Part shown: piece after piece, positions 10,953 to 19,773 of the stretch
How the letters are laid out: each line of letters starts with the position of its first letter
Numbering within the stretch: position 1 is the stretch's first letter
NCBI GenBank assembly: GCA_029262235.1
Contig: JAJCZU010000008.1
Span: 248,001-312,000, forward strand
DNA: 64,000 nucleotides
DNA from: Candidatus Eiseniibacteriota bacterium
Lineage (GTDB): Bacteria; Orphanbacterota; Orphanbacteria; Orphanbacterales; Orphanbacteraceae
Reading direction: 5' to 3'
Notes under the pieces: model-generated
Databases searched by the model: none
The model's input: only the letters and a program-made list of their open reading frames with translations
Told to the model about the DNA's origin: nothing
Translations under genes and position numbers: made by a program

Positions 10953-13922
10953 CTACCGGAGAAGAACGATCTTTCGATTCAGGCGATCATTCTCCACGTG
11001 CAAGGTCACAAAGTAAGTACCGCTTCCGACGGGCTCTCCGTGGTCGTTTTTCCCGTCCCAGATAGCGCTGTGTGGGCCTGCCGGCCTTGGGCCGGCAATG
11101 AGCGAGGCCACGCGGCGACCGGCGATATCGAAGATCGCGAGATCGACCTTCGCGGTCTTCGTGAGAGTAAAGCGCACTGTCGTCGTTGGATTAAATGGAG
11201 TGGGCTGTACCCGAAGCGTATTCGCCGGTCGCGGCGGGACTATCTGCTCGGGAGCTGCGTTTCCCACCGCCGTAGGTATCTGATCAACACTAAACGAGAG
11301 AACAATACCCTCGTCCCCCACGACGATACTGTCCGGCACGCCAGCAGTGAACGGGAAGTTGATCGAGCGGGTATATCCCGCGACCACAACAAACCCCCAA
11401 GGGTCAACGGCAATCCCCTGCGCCCTCTCGCGGCCACCGCCCCCAATCAGCGTTGAGTAGTTCAGGGTGTTCGTGCTCGCATCCAGATCGCTAAAGAAGA
11501 AGTCTTCGTTCCCTTGGTTCACCGTGTGTATGGGGTTCCCGGCGACGGGGAAGAAGCTATCTGTTTGGCTAAAACCTGCAAAGACGTAGTCCCCCAGCGT
11601 GCTCACAGCAACCGTTGTGATGTAGTCGTTCCCGCGGCCGCCGAAGTAGGTCGAGTAGGCCAAGGTGTCGGCAACAAACTCCGACAAAAAACCATCGTAG
11701 GGATTGTTGATTCCGCCGATCTGTGAGTTGTATGCGTTGATGGTCGGGAAGTCCGGAGATTCCGTTTCACCACCAACAACGATCCCGCCAGAACCTGTCA
11801 GCGCAACGTCCCAGCCCGCATCTGCGTTCTCTCCCCCAAGGTATTTTGAGTAAGAAAGGGAGGTGAAATTTGCGGAAAGTCGTGACACAAAAGCATCTTC
11901 GTCCCCAGACAGCGTCGAGCTTAGTGGACCACCCGCAGTGGGGAAACTTGGGCTGTTCGATCGCGTCTTCCCGACTACAATCGGTCGCCTGCTTGAATCG
12001 AGAGCGATTGCCCGTCCATGATCATTCTGTCCGCCCCCCAAGAAGGAGTGCTTGAGTTTCTGCGACCCATCAGGAAGGAGCTTCGATACATAGACGTCAT
12101 CGCCACCGTTGGGGCTGGTGGCGTAGGCACCCGAGGTTGCAGGAAATGAGGCCGCGCTGGAGGTCGTCGTGCCGGCAACGTAGATTGTGTCTTGTGCGTC
12201 GAGTGTGATTGCATTGACGGTATCCTGGCCGCCTCCGCCATGGAACGTGCTGAAGTCTAAATCTGTCCCGTTTACGTTGAAGCGAACAACAAAGCCATCC
12301 GTTCCCCCCAAACCGAAGCTGTGGTCGTACCCGCTACCCTCTTTCGGGAAGTTATTCGACGCGGTCCAGCCTCCAACAACTGCACGTCCTGAGTTATCAA
12401 CCTCGATCGCGCGACCCTCGTCCTGGCCACCGTGCCCCAGAAACGTAGCGTAGACCAGGGCGTTGCCCACCCTTGAGAATTTCGCGACAAATGCGTCCCA
12501 CTCAAGCAGTCCGGATCCGTTCGTGCTGTCATATACGCCGGGAGTGGTTGGGAAGCTCGATTCAGAGGCATTGCGGCCAGTTACGTAAACGTCCCCGCTG
12601 CTGTCCACCGCAACGTCAAACGCTCGATCGTTTCCTGTCCCTCCCAAGTAGGAACTCCAGTAGAGATCCGGGTCCACCACGAGAAGCTTTGTGTCGTCAT
12701 ACGTGCCGAGAGAGAATCCGACTTCGTCACTACCCTTGACATCATAGCTGCCGGTCACGGACTCTACGTCGTTTTGCAGGATCATGGGCTTACCTTCAAC
12801 AAGTTCTTGGTCACCTGCAAAAAGACTTAACGTCCCATCGGCACCGACGGACATGCTATCCACGCCCTCGTATGAAAGGCCGTAGTCTCCTACGTCGGCG
12901 CCCGCCGCAACCAGAAGTTCGCTCTTTAAGTGACTCCCGCTCACCCGATAGACGACGTCAATGCCAGAGTAGAGGTTCTTGTAGGTAAGCTTCTTGTAGG
13001 TCGGAACGTTTGTAATCCACTGTGAAGAGGCGTCGCCACGAAGGAAGTTGTATGTGCCTGCGCCAGCTTCAGACGGAACAATTGTGGCCGCATTTGAGGC
13101 GTCGGCGAATTTATACCGAACAACGATCCCCTGGACACGAACCGAGTCGGCGGAATCATCGTCTTCTCCACCGATGTACTCAACATTGGTTCGTCGGTCA
13201 ACCGTGACCCCATCGCTCGTGAAGTAGATGCCGCCCGACGAAGACCGAGCGTAGTAGAGTACTTTTTCGGGAAGCTGACCCTGGTTCTGGATAATCGCGA
13301 TTGGGCGCTCGGGAAGCTGTACGATCGGATCGATGTCGGGGCTCCCGTCTTCTCCCCATCCCGGCCCGGTTTCTCCTCCGCCTGCTGCGGCTGCTTCCTG
13401 TTCGCCGCTCACACAAGCGACCAGCCCCTCAAACGCGGAAAAGTCATATGCGTCCAAGTCTGTGTCCATCCAACCGGAATTATCGAGATCTCCTACTAGC
13501 GTTGCACACACTCCCGGCGCACTCACGACAAAGCGAAGCCGGGCGATCTCGCTTGGAGTGTGAAGCGGTGTGCTGGCGACGAAATCGGTACTCTGAATCA
13601 AAACGGTTCCGTCCCCGTTGTCATGAACCGTTACGTCTGTCCAGCCGGCGGGAGTCAGATAGATTGCTATGGTCGTGTCCGGGATCCATTCGAGCGTGCC
13701 GGAAGTATCGCCAAAGGTGACGCCGAATGCGTAGAGCGAATCCGCTTCTGTTATCCAAATCCGAACGAGGACGGTATCGCCCTCATCGACACCGATGGAG
13801 TCTGGTCCGTTCGTAGCGTTGGAATCAAGATCCGCCACGATCGAGAGGCCGGCCACGGCCGGGGAAGAAAGGGCAAACAACACGAGGATGATTGAGGTTC
13901 CTATGAAACGAGCGGAAAACAT
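10953..13922 (-). CDS. Secreted SBBP-repeat beta-propeller protein (copy 1) with sorting domain
   Basis: 989 residues from the ATG at 13922, preceded by AAGGAGG; the longer frame to 13967 adds 15 residues before the signal peptide and is rejected. Signal peptide about 1-25 (FIGTSIILVLFALSSPAVAG). Then a cohesin-like beta domain (LSIVADLDSNATNGPDSIGV ... about 26-165), a DUF7948-like module (IIQNQGQLPEKVLYYARS ..., about 210-420), and seven or so SBBP repeats of the type YSTFLGG-GxD-AxAVDSxGxxxVxGxTxSxxFPTTxG (about 430-880). The end is a FlgD-Ig/T9SS-like sorting domain. It is a close paralogue of the gene at 55896-58796. Probably a large extracellular adhesin-like or scaffold protein; ligand unknown. 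Confidence 0.88.
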   Translation of the reverse strand: MFSARFIGTSIILVLFALSSPAVAGLSIVADLDSNATNGPDSIGVDEGDTVLVRIWITEADSLYAFGVTFGDTSGTLEWIPDTTIAIYLTPAGWTDVTVHDNGDGTVLIQSTDFVASTPLHTPSEIARLRFVVSAPGVCATLVGDLDNSGWMDTDLDAYDFSAFEGLVACVSGEQEAAAAGGGETGPGWGEDGSPDIDPIVQLPERPIAIIQNQGQLPEKVLYYARSSSGGIYFTSDGVTVDRRTNVEYIGGEDDDSADSVRVQGIVVRYKFADASNAATIVPSEAGAGTYNFLRGDASSQWITNVPTYKKLTYKNLYSGIDVVYRVSGSHLKSELLVAAGADVGDYGLSYEGVDSMSVGADGTLSLFAGDQELVEGKPMILQNDVESVTGSYDVKGSDEVGFSLGTYDDTKLLVVDPDLYWSSYLGGTGNDRAFDVAVDSSGDVYVTGRNASESSFPTTPGVYDSTNGSGLLEWDAFVAKFSRVGNALVYATFLGHGGQDEGRAIEVDNSGRAVVGGWTASNNFPKEGSGYDHSFGLGGTDGFVVRFNVNGTDLDFSTFHGGGGQDTVNAITLDAQDTIYVAGTTTSSAASFPATSGAYATSPNGGDDVYVSKLLPDGSQKLKHSFLGGGQNDHGRAIALDSSRRPIVVGKTRSNSPSFPTAGGPLSSTLSGDEDAFVSRLSANFTSLSYSKYLGGENADAGWDVALTGSGGIVVGGETESPDFPTINAYNSQIGGINNPYDGFLSEFVADTLAYSTYFGGRGNDYITTVAVSTLGDYVFAGFSQTDSFFPVAGNPIHTVNQGNEDFFFSDLDASTNTLNYSTLIGGGGRERAQGIAVDPWGFVVVAGYTRSINFPFTAGVPDSIVVGDEGIVLSFSVDQIPTAVGNAAPEQIVPPRPANTLRVQPTPFNPTTTVRFTLTKTAKVDLAIFDIAGRRVASLIAGPRPAGPHSAIWDGKNDHGEPVGSGTYFVTLHVENDRLNRKIVLLR

Positions 13923-14060
13923 CGACAGCCTCCTTGGGGTGAGAGGGCGGTCGATGCGGAAGCACACACGGCACGCCCTGGTCGGGCACTGCTAGCGGTG
14001 TTCAGGTTCTTGAGAACCGGAACAAGTACAGCGGACACGATGCTGATCTCAATCGCAGCA

Positions 14061-14083
14061 GTCTATACGTACGTTCCGCACAT
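14061..14083 (-). promoter_or_regulatory. Conserved promoter-like block upstream of SBBP copy 1
   Basis: The 23-bp block matches 58935-58957 at 21 of 23 positions, and both blocks lie exactly 139 bp from the start codon of their SBBP gene. Read toward the gene it contains GGAACGTACGTATAGAC, with TACGTA palindromic and TATAGA as a possible -10. No good -35 is visible. Conservation at constant distance, with divergence between, suggests a promoter or regulator site. The remaining stretch 13923-14202 has no gene; it also holds a GGTTCT-TG-AGAACC hairpin near 14005-14018. Confidence 0.55.
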
Positions 14084-14202
14084 CAGGACATGGCGCGCGC
14101 ACCGGGAAAGAAAAAACTCGCTGCAGTGGCAAGCGGGCTAGTAGTCAGTGGGCAGAAGAGCGTTGGCGTAGGTTTCGTCGTCGATGAATGACCTTCGGCC
14201 CG

Positions 14203-15285
14203 CTAGTCGGACCCGGGAATGACGCCTTCTGTCGTCTCCGCCCCCGCGGCGACGAGCTGCGCCGTGCTCTCGTCCAGAAGTTCTCGCGCGGCGGCGTGAA
14301 TCGCTTCCGGGTCGAGTGTGTCCCAGCGCTCATCGCCGGCATCGAGCGGCGCTCCGAACAGCTTTGCAGACAGATCGCGCGCCACGGCCCAGTTCGCATA
14401 GGCATGCGGCGCTTCGGGGTTCGGCGACCCCGCTCCCCGGAAGTGCTTCAGCACGTTCATGAGTGACTCGTCGGCGTAGATCAATTCGGTCAGCTTTCCC
14501 CGATACTCGAGATCGATCTGCTGCAGGTTCGGGAAAATCGAGTAGTCGGCGAAGTGGCGGCTTTCATGCTTCAAATAACTGATCTTGAACTTCTCGGAGT
14601 CGAGGTCGTAGTCGTCCTTCAGACAGAAGAGCGCTTCGCGCGTCGCCCAGCCACCGGAATACGCGCGCCCGAACGTCGCAAAATGCGCCCAGCCCATCGA
14701 GGCGAAGTCCGTCAGAAAGACGACCGTGGCGGACTGCGTTCCGTCAGTCAGATCCACTTCGTATTCGGTGGTGTCCTGGTTCGACCAGAGCATGAGCTCG
14801 AAGTACGGACGCGTAACGCCGCCAATGTGATGGTAACCGAGGCGATCAATCTCGCGGCTCATCCGATCGAACACGTCGGTCGTGTCGTTCGGTTCCTGCG
14901 GAACTTCGTACCGCACGAGCAGCGCGGCTACGTCGGCGCGCAGCGACTGCTCTCCCTCGTCGGCGGTCATGTTCCCGAGAAGAACGCTCGTCCAGTAGTC
15001 GCGATACACGGTGAAAAGATCCTGAAGAAACGGCGGCGCGTCGACATCGAACGACTCCGTACGGTCGAGAAACCGGTCGCGGATCTTTCCGGCCAGCCGG
15101 AAAGACGACTCGCTCGAGTCGGCCGCCGCTTCGACCGAATCGACAGCACCCGCGAATGCGCTGATATCACCCTGCAGGGCGGCCGAAATATAGCCTCCGG
15201 CGAAGTCGGCGCGGGCTGGCATCGCAAAAAGAGCGGCTAGAAACGCCGCAAGCGCGGTAAGTCGGAGTCGTGCGTCGATCTTCAA
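14203..15285 (-). CDS. Secreted protein with HExxH motif, possible orphan metallopeptidase
   Basis: 360 residues; signal peptide about 1-26 (LRLTALAAFLAALFAMPARA). The body is alpha-rich and acidic. At residues 240-244 it has HESRH within YLKHESRHFADYS, followed by E260, E267 and E273, any of which could be a third zinc ligand as in gluzincins (typically 15 or more residues after the motif). The hydrophobic/aromatic context (LKHExxHFADY) is like that of true zinc helices. I do not recognise the family. It is the last gene of a minus-strand run after cca, separated by 112 bp. Function as a protease is inference from the motif only. Confidence 0.65.
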   Translation of the reverse strand: MKIDARLRLTALAAFLAALFAMPARADFAGGYISAALQGDISAFAGAVDSVEAAADSSESSFRLAGKIRDRFLDRTESFDVDAPPFLQDLFTVYRDYWTSVLLGNMTADEGEQSLRADVAALLVRYEVPQEPNDTTDVFDRMSREIDRLGYHHIGGVTRPYFELMLWSNQDTTEYEVDLTDGTQSATVVFLTDFASMGWAHFATFGRAYSGGWATREALFCLKDDYDLDSEKFKISYLKHESRHFADYSIFPNLQQIDLEYRGKLTELIYADESLMNVLKHFRGAGSPNPEAPHAYANWAVARDLSAKLFGAPLDAGDERWDTLDPEAIHAAARELLDESTAQLVAAGAETTEGVIPGSD

Positions 15286-15397
15286 GTGGTCCCCCCTCGT
15301 GCAGCCGGCCGGCCCTGGTACGTACTAATTGAAGGACGGAAATGCGGGACCGGGCGCTCAAAATTATCGACCTTCGGTCGCTCAGTGGCCCGTTCGC

Positions 15398-16762
15398 TCA
15401 GTCGCCCTCTCCGTTTGCTTCCAGCCACGCCAGCGCCCCCTCGAGGTCGTCGAAGGCGCCGTCGAGCTGCGCTTCAAAAGCGCGCTCAAGCACCTTGCCC
15501 ATGCGCGGCCCCGCGACGAAAGAGCGCTCCAGCAGGTGACGGCCCATGAGGATCCGCTGCGGAGCGTGGTCGGCCACCTCGAGCTCCTTCGCCCGCGCAA
15601 GCAGCCAGTCGCCTGCCGCGTAATGCTTGTCGAGGGCGTCGGGGGTCGTGCGGCCGTAGTGGTCGGATCGCGCCAGACGTACCAGCCGTTCGATCGGGAT
15701 CTTCGTCGCAAGCCGCCGGATCGCGGACGCGCCTGCGCCGCTCTTGTGAAGCATGTGCGGGCGCAGGTGGTGCACGACGAGCGCGACCACGTCGTCGATG
15801 AACTTCTTCTCGTTCGTGAGCCTGCCCAGAAACGCGCGCGTCGGCTCTTCGCCCAGCGCCTCGTGATTCATCGAGCGAATGCGGCCGGCCGTGAACTCGG
15901 TCGTCGCGGGCTTGCCGAAATCGTGACAGACCGCGGCCATCAGCACGACGAAGTCCTCGTAGTCATCGCCGATTTTGAGCGCCGCCGCCTGGTCCGTGAC
16001 GAGCAACGTATGAAACCATACGTCCCCTTCCGGATGCCATTCGTACTCCTGCGGGCAGTCGATCAATGCTTCGAGTTCGGGGAAGAAGCGAACCGCGTTC
16101 ACGATCCGCATCGTCTGCAGCCCGACGCTCGGGAAGCGCGACCCAGTAAGCATGCGTTTGAACTCGTCGTAGATCCGCTCGCGCGGGAGTTCGGAGAGAT
16201 CGAGCTCACGACAAAGATCGCGCGTGTCGGCGTCGACGTGAAACAGAAAGCGCGCCGCGAACCGGCACACGCGCAGCACGCGCAGCGGGTCCTCGCCGAA
16301 GTGATCGAGATCGACCGCGCGCAGCATGCGAAGCTCGAGATCGCGCTCGCCGCCGTACGGATCGAGCCGCTCGCCTGTCAATAAGTCTTCCGCCATCGCG
16401 TTGATCGTGAGGTCACGGCGCCGCGCCGCATCTTCGAACGACATGTGCGGATCCGAATCGACGACGAAACCACGATGGCCCACGGCCGTCTTCGTTTCGC
16501 GTCGCGGAATCGAAACGTCGAGCTGATTGACCTTGAGCACGCCGAACGCCTTCCCGACGAGATCGACACGCCCGAATCGCGCGAGAACCGTGATCAGGCG
16601 GTCCGGCTCGAGACCGAACACTTCGAGATCGACGTCCTTTCGCGGTATCCCGAGCAGCTTGTCGCGCACGTAGCCGCCGACGGCAAACGCGCGCCCGCCC
16701 GCGTCACGCACCGCGCGTGAAACGTCGATCGCGAACTCCAGCTTGTCGAATTGCTCGCTCAT
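15398..16762 (-). CDS. cca: CCA-adding enzyme / poly(A) polymerase family tRNA nucleotidyltransferase with HD domain
   Basis: 454 residues; ATG preceded by GGAG. The class II nucleotidyltransferase head begins at about 25 (RAFAVGGYVRDKLLG) with the metal-binding pair DVDLEVFG. The RNA/ribose-binding region contains RRDLTINAMAEDL, and an HD domain follows (HTLLVTDQ ... AAVCHDFGKPATT ... HHLRPHML). The size and HD domain fit bacterial CCA-adding or A-adding enzymes that mature or repair tRNA 3' ends. Sequence alone does not decide between CCA-adding and A-only activity. A weak hairpin (CGACC-GAA-GGTCG then ATAATTTT on the minus strand, about 15363-15384) follows and may terminate transcription. 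Confidence 0.93.
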   Translation of the reverse strand: MSEQFDKLEFAIDVSRAVRDAGGRAFAVGGYVRDKLLGIPRKDVDLEVFGLEPDRLITVLARFGRVDLVGKAFGVLKVNQLDVSIPRRETKTAVGHRGFVVDSDPHMSFEDAARRRDLTINAMAEDLLTGERLDPYGGERDLELRMLRAVDLDHFGEDPLRVLRVCRFAARFLFHVDADTRDLCRELDLSELPRERIYDEFKRMLTGSRFPSVGLQTMRIVNAVRFFPELEALIDCPQEYEWHPEGDVWFHTLLVTDQAAALKIGDDYEDFVVLMAAVCHDFGKPATTEFTAGRIRSMNHEALGEEPTRAFLGRLTNEKKFIDDVVALVVHHLRPHMLHKSGAGASAIRRLATKIPIERLVRLARSDHYGRTTPDALDKHYAAGDWLLARAKELEVADHAPQRILMGRHLLERSFVAGPRMGKVLERAFEAQLDGAFDDLEGALAWLEANGEGD

Positions 16763-16841
16763 TGCGGTCTCCGGGAATCAGGTCTTCGTAATCATTATAT
16801 AGGAAGGGAACGGGTGGTCGCGAACTTCGAATCGGAGACCA

Positions 16842-17216
16842 CTACCCGAATGATAACTGGCTCAGTCCCCATAGCATGAAGGCGAAGAATCCCGCAACAA
16901 TCGGAACGAAGAATGCCGCCAGATTGTTAGCCTTGAACAGATAGATCGATTCGATGTCCACCGCCGCAATCGTCCGGTCCTCCGGCCAGCTGCCGAGACC
17001 GTAAACGATTGTCGAGTCCGTGTACGATCGAAGCAATCCTGACACGCTCTTCCCGTCAGTCGTCTCGATCTTGATGCGGCTTCCGATATCTCCGGGTTTC
17101 AATACGATCGAGGGCGCAACCATAGGGACACTCTTGATGCGACGCGACGAGCAGGATGTTGAGGCGAGAACGATTTGAGAGAGGATGAGCAGGATGGCGA
17201 TCGCGCGCTGCATCAC
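16842..17216 (-). CDS. Small membrane-associated protein or lipoprotein
   Basis: 124 residues. It overlaps the 3' end of ispG by 4 bases (ATGA), so it is very likely translated from the ispG transcript. The N-terminal hydrophobic segment ends in LASTSCSS, a weak lipobox around Cys22. The middle (about 40-90) is a short beta-barrel-like stretch (GSRIKIETTDGKSVSGLL ... IVYG). The C-terminus has one clear membrane helix (AAFFVPIVAGFFAFMLWGL). No family recognised. Confidence 0.65.
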   Translation of the reverse strand: MMQRAIAILLILSQIVLASTSCSSRRIKSVPMVAPSIVLKPGDIGSRIKIETTDGKSVSGLLRSYTDSTIVYGLGSWPEDRTIAAVDIESIYLFKANNLAAFFVPIVAGFFAFMLWGLSQLSFG

Positions 17217-18997
17217 GCGACGGGCTCGGCCCAGCGCCCGTGCTCACGAATGAGATCGACCAGCTTGTCGACCGCTTCGTCTTCGGGGATGTTCTTCGTG
17301 ACGCGCTCGTGCCCGATGTAGAGGTCGATCTTGCCGGGTCCGCTGCCGACGTAGCCGAAGTCCGCGTCGGCCATTTCGCCCGGTCCGTTCACGATGCAAC
17401 CCATGACCGCGATCTTGACGTCCTTCAGATGGTCGGTGCGCGACGAAATGCGCTTCGTGACTTCTTCCAGATCGAACAGCGTGCGCCCGCACGAAGGGCA
17501 CGATATGTACTCGACGCGCGTGATGCGCCGGCGCGTTGCCTGCAGAATGTCCCAGGCGCGCCGCGAACCTTCGCCTGGATCGAACGAGCCCGGTACGTAA
17601 ATCGCATGCGTCAAGCCGTCGAGAAGCGGCGGCGACGACTCGATCACCGACTGCATGAGTGACGTGTCGCCCGGCGCAATCACGAACTGCGGCCACGCGA
17701 GGCCGCGCTCGAGTAGCGCCGCTTCGAGCGCCGGCACGGCGTCGATCGCCGGAAGCCCGTGCACGCCGAGAAGAACATTGGAACGCGCCCCGAGATGCTC
17801 GCGCAACGCGTCGACCGCCGGCCCGATCTCGTCAGGCGACGCCACGTTCAGCGTCACGATCACGGCCTTGTCGCCGAAATCAGGTGCCTGACCTTGCGCG
17901 CTCTCCGCCCTGACACCGGCGACATTCTCCGCACGAAGACGTGCGACATCTTCCGCACGAAAACGCACGGCGTGCTCGCCGATCACAACGTCCGGCGCAG
18001 GCTCGTCCGAACCCGCCCGCGGCCCGCGTTCATCCGCGATCACCGCGAACGGCTCGCCGGGGCCCACGGTCACGCTCCCCACCGTAACCGGCGTCACCAC
18101 ACGCTCCGGCACCACGGGCGACCGCCCTGTTCCCGCGCGGCTTTCGATTACGCCCGCCGCAATCTTCAAGATCTCGCGCGCCGCCGGAATTTCGTGCACC
18201 GGGTTTTCGGTCAGCGAAACGCGGATCGTGTCGCCGATGCCCTCCGAAAGCAGCGTGCCGATCCCGGCCGCGCTTCGAATGCGTCCTTCCTCGCCCATGC
18301 CCGCCTCGGTCACGCCGACATGAAGCGGCGTATTCCAGCCGCGCTTGTCGACCTCTTCCGCAAACAGGCGGTTCGCAGCGACGGTCACCGCCGGAATCGA
18401 AGCCTTGAGCGACACGACCACATCGTGAAAGTCGAGACGCTCGCACACTTCCAGATACTCGATCGCCGACTGCACCATGCCGTTCGGCGTATCGCCGTAC
18501 TCGGCCGTCATGCGTCCGCTGAGCGAGCCGTGATTGACGCCCACGCGAAGTGCCGCCCCGTTCGCCTTCAGCTTCTCGACGAGCGGGCCGAACTGCTCGC
18601 GAACCCGCGCTGCGCCCGTCTCGAAATCAGCCTCGTCCCGCGAACGCCCGCGCCCGGGCCTGTCGAAATAGTTGCCCGGATTCACGCGCACCTTCTCCAT
18701 GATGTCGGCTGCGAGCATCGCCGCGTTCGGCGTGTAATGAATGTCCGCCACGAGCGGAACGTCCACACCCGCCTCGCGCACGCGCCGGTGAATCTCCCGG
18801 CACGATTCCGCCGCCTTCACCGACGGCACCGTAAGACGCACGATCTGCGCCCCCGCATTCGCCAGCGCGATCACCTCGTTCACCGAAGCCGCGATGTCGT
18901 TCGTATCCGACACCGTCATCGACTGGATCACGATCGGATTGCCGCCCCCGACCAGAACCCCGCCGATACGTGCCGTGCGTGTTTCTCTCCGTTTCAT
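17213..18997 (-). CDS. ispG: 4-hydroxy-3-methylbut-2-en-1-yl diphosphate synthase, long form with insert domain
   Basis: 594 residues. An N-terminal TIM barrel (IGGVLVGGGNPIVIQSMT ..., VRLTVPS, VRVNPGNYFD, HGSLSGR) makes HMBPP from MEcPP in the MEP isoprenoid pathway. The C-terminal 4Fe-4S domain has the ligands in CPSCGRTLFDLEE and VMGCIVNGPGE. Between them (about 290-470) lies an extra domain, as in plant, chlamydial and FCB-group enzymes and unlike the short proteobacterial form. Its start contains imperfect RAE(D/N/S)VA repeats encoded by a 24-bp tandem duplication. The gene heads a minus-strand run with the small lipoprotein and cca, and is divergent from the thioesterase gene. Confidence 0.95.
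   Translation of the reverse strand: MKRRETRTARIGGVLVGGGNPIVIQSMTVSDTNDIAASVNEVIALANAGAQIVRLTVPSVKAAESCREIHRRVREAGVDVPLVADIHYTPNAAMLAADIMEKVRVNPGNYFDRPGRGRSRDEADFETGAARVREQFGPLVEKLKANGAALRVGVNHGSLSGRMTAEYGDTPNGMVQSAIEYLEVCERLDFHDVVVSLKASIPAVTVAANRLFAEEVDKRGWNTPLHVGVTEAGMGEEGRIRSAAGIGTLLSEGIGDTIRVSLTENPVHEIPAAREILKIAAGVIESRAGTGRSPVVPERVVTPVTVGSVTVGPGEPFAVIADERGPRAGSDEPAPDVVIGEHAVRFRAEDVARLRAENVAGVRAESAQGQAPDFGDKAVIVTLNVASPDEIGPAVDALREHLGARSNVLLGVHGLPAIDAVPALEAALLERGLAWPQFVIAPGDTSLMQSVIESSPPLLDGLTHAIYVPGSFDPGEGSRRAWDILQATRRRITRVEYISCPSCGRTLFDLEEVTKRISSRTDHLKDVKIAVMGCIVNGPGEMADADFGYVGSGPGKIDLYIGHERVTKNIPEDEAVDKLVDLIREHGRWAEPVA
17919..17966. repeat. 24-bp in-frame tandem duplication inside ispG
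   Basis: Two adjacent 24-bp units (17919-17942, 17943-17966), with a more diverged third unit before them (about 17895-17918), encode RAEDVARL-RAENVAGV-RAES. The unit length is a multiple of three, so the reading frame is kept. It lies at the beginning of the insert domain, away from the catalytic parts. Confidence 0.7.
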
Positions 18998-19139
18998 AGC
19001 TATATTGTGGGTCAGAGCCCCCTCCCGTTCAACCCCGGGCGCCCCCCGGCCCCCAGCAACCCCCGTCCCGGTTGCTTTCGCCCCCCCGCCGCGCTACCTT
19101 CTGGAGGTTCCGGGCGATTCCCGGACGAAAGGAGCACCC

Positions 19140-19553
19140 TTGGCCGAACCGAAGAAAACCCCGCTCGCGATCTCCGACGGCTCCAAACCGCGCGATCCCG
19201 CGATCCGCGTTTCGCTGCTGCCCCGCGACACGAACGGCTACGGCACGATCTTCGGCGGCATCATGCTCTCCTACATCGATCAGGCCGGCGCCGTCGCCGC
19301 CAAGCGCGTCACCGACCACATCATCGTGACCGTCAGCATGAAAGAAGTCATCTTCAAGAAGCCCGTGTACGTCGCCGACCTCATTTCGTTCTACGCCTGC
19401 GTCACGAAAATCGGCCGCACTTCCATTACCACCAAAGTCTGGGTCGAAGCCGAACGCTCCGTGCTGCCGCGCGAAACCGTCCCCGTCACCGAGGCCGAGG
19501 TCGTGTTCGTATGCGTCGACAAGAACGGCAACACGATTCCCGTGGAGAGCTAG
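19140..19553 (+). CDS. Hot-dog fold acyl-CoA thioesterase (YciA/BFIT type)
   Basis: 137 residues from TTG at 19140, chosen because AAAGGAG sits a few bases upstream; the open frame continues back to 18894 but runs into ispG on the opposite strand. The single hot-dog domain starts PAIRVSLLPRDTNGYGTIFGG, with the family signature GTIFGGIMLSYIDQAGAVAA, then ITVSMKEVIFKKPVYVADLISFYA split over the central sheet. It should hydrolyse acyl-CoA thioesters in the cytoplasm. Substrate length cannot be told from sequence. The ispG-thioesterase gap (18998-19139) must hold divergent promoters, none clearly recognised. Confidence 0.88.
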   Translation: MAEPKKTPLAISDGSKPRDPAIRVSLLPRDTNGYGTIFGGIMLSYIDQAGAVAAKRVTDHIIVTVSMKEVIFKKPVYVADLISFYACVTKIGRTSITTKVWVEAERSVLPRETVPVTEAEVVFVCVDKNGNTIPVES

Positions 19554-19714
19554 TCGCACGCCCTCGCCCCTGCCCCCGCCCGTGTCGGATTGACGCGCCC
19601 GGCCGTGTCACGGCTACCACATCCCGTTCCCCGCGCTGAATCCCGCACACAACCCCCTTCGCACAACTCCTTCTGAACAGATCGTTTATCCGTCTTTGCC
19701 CCGCTTTGACGGCT

Positions 19715-19730
19715 CCGGCATACCCCTTGC
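19715..19730 (+). promoter_or_regulatory. Possible sigma54-type promoter before the DUF6600 gene
   Basis: CCGGCATACCCCTTGC keeps the GG-N10-GC spacing (GG 19717-19718, GC 19729-19730) and the GGCA and TTGC cores of -24/-12 elements. A start about 12 nt later would leave a ~30-nt leader with GGGAGG before the ATG at 19774. TTGACG at 19707-19712 offers a sigma70 alternative, but its spacing to TATATC (20 bp) is poor. Confidence 0.35.
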
Positions 19731-19773
19731 GTATATCAAGGGCAGGAAGTGCTCGCTCACACGGGAGGTATTG

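Noticed and set aside
18894-19139. N-terminal extension of the thioesterase
   Set aside because: Lies within ispG and its promoter region on the other strand; TTG 19140 has a strong Shine-Dalgarno.
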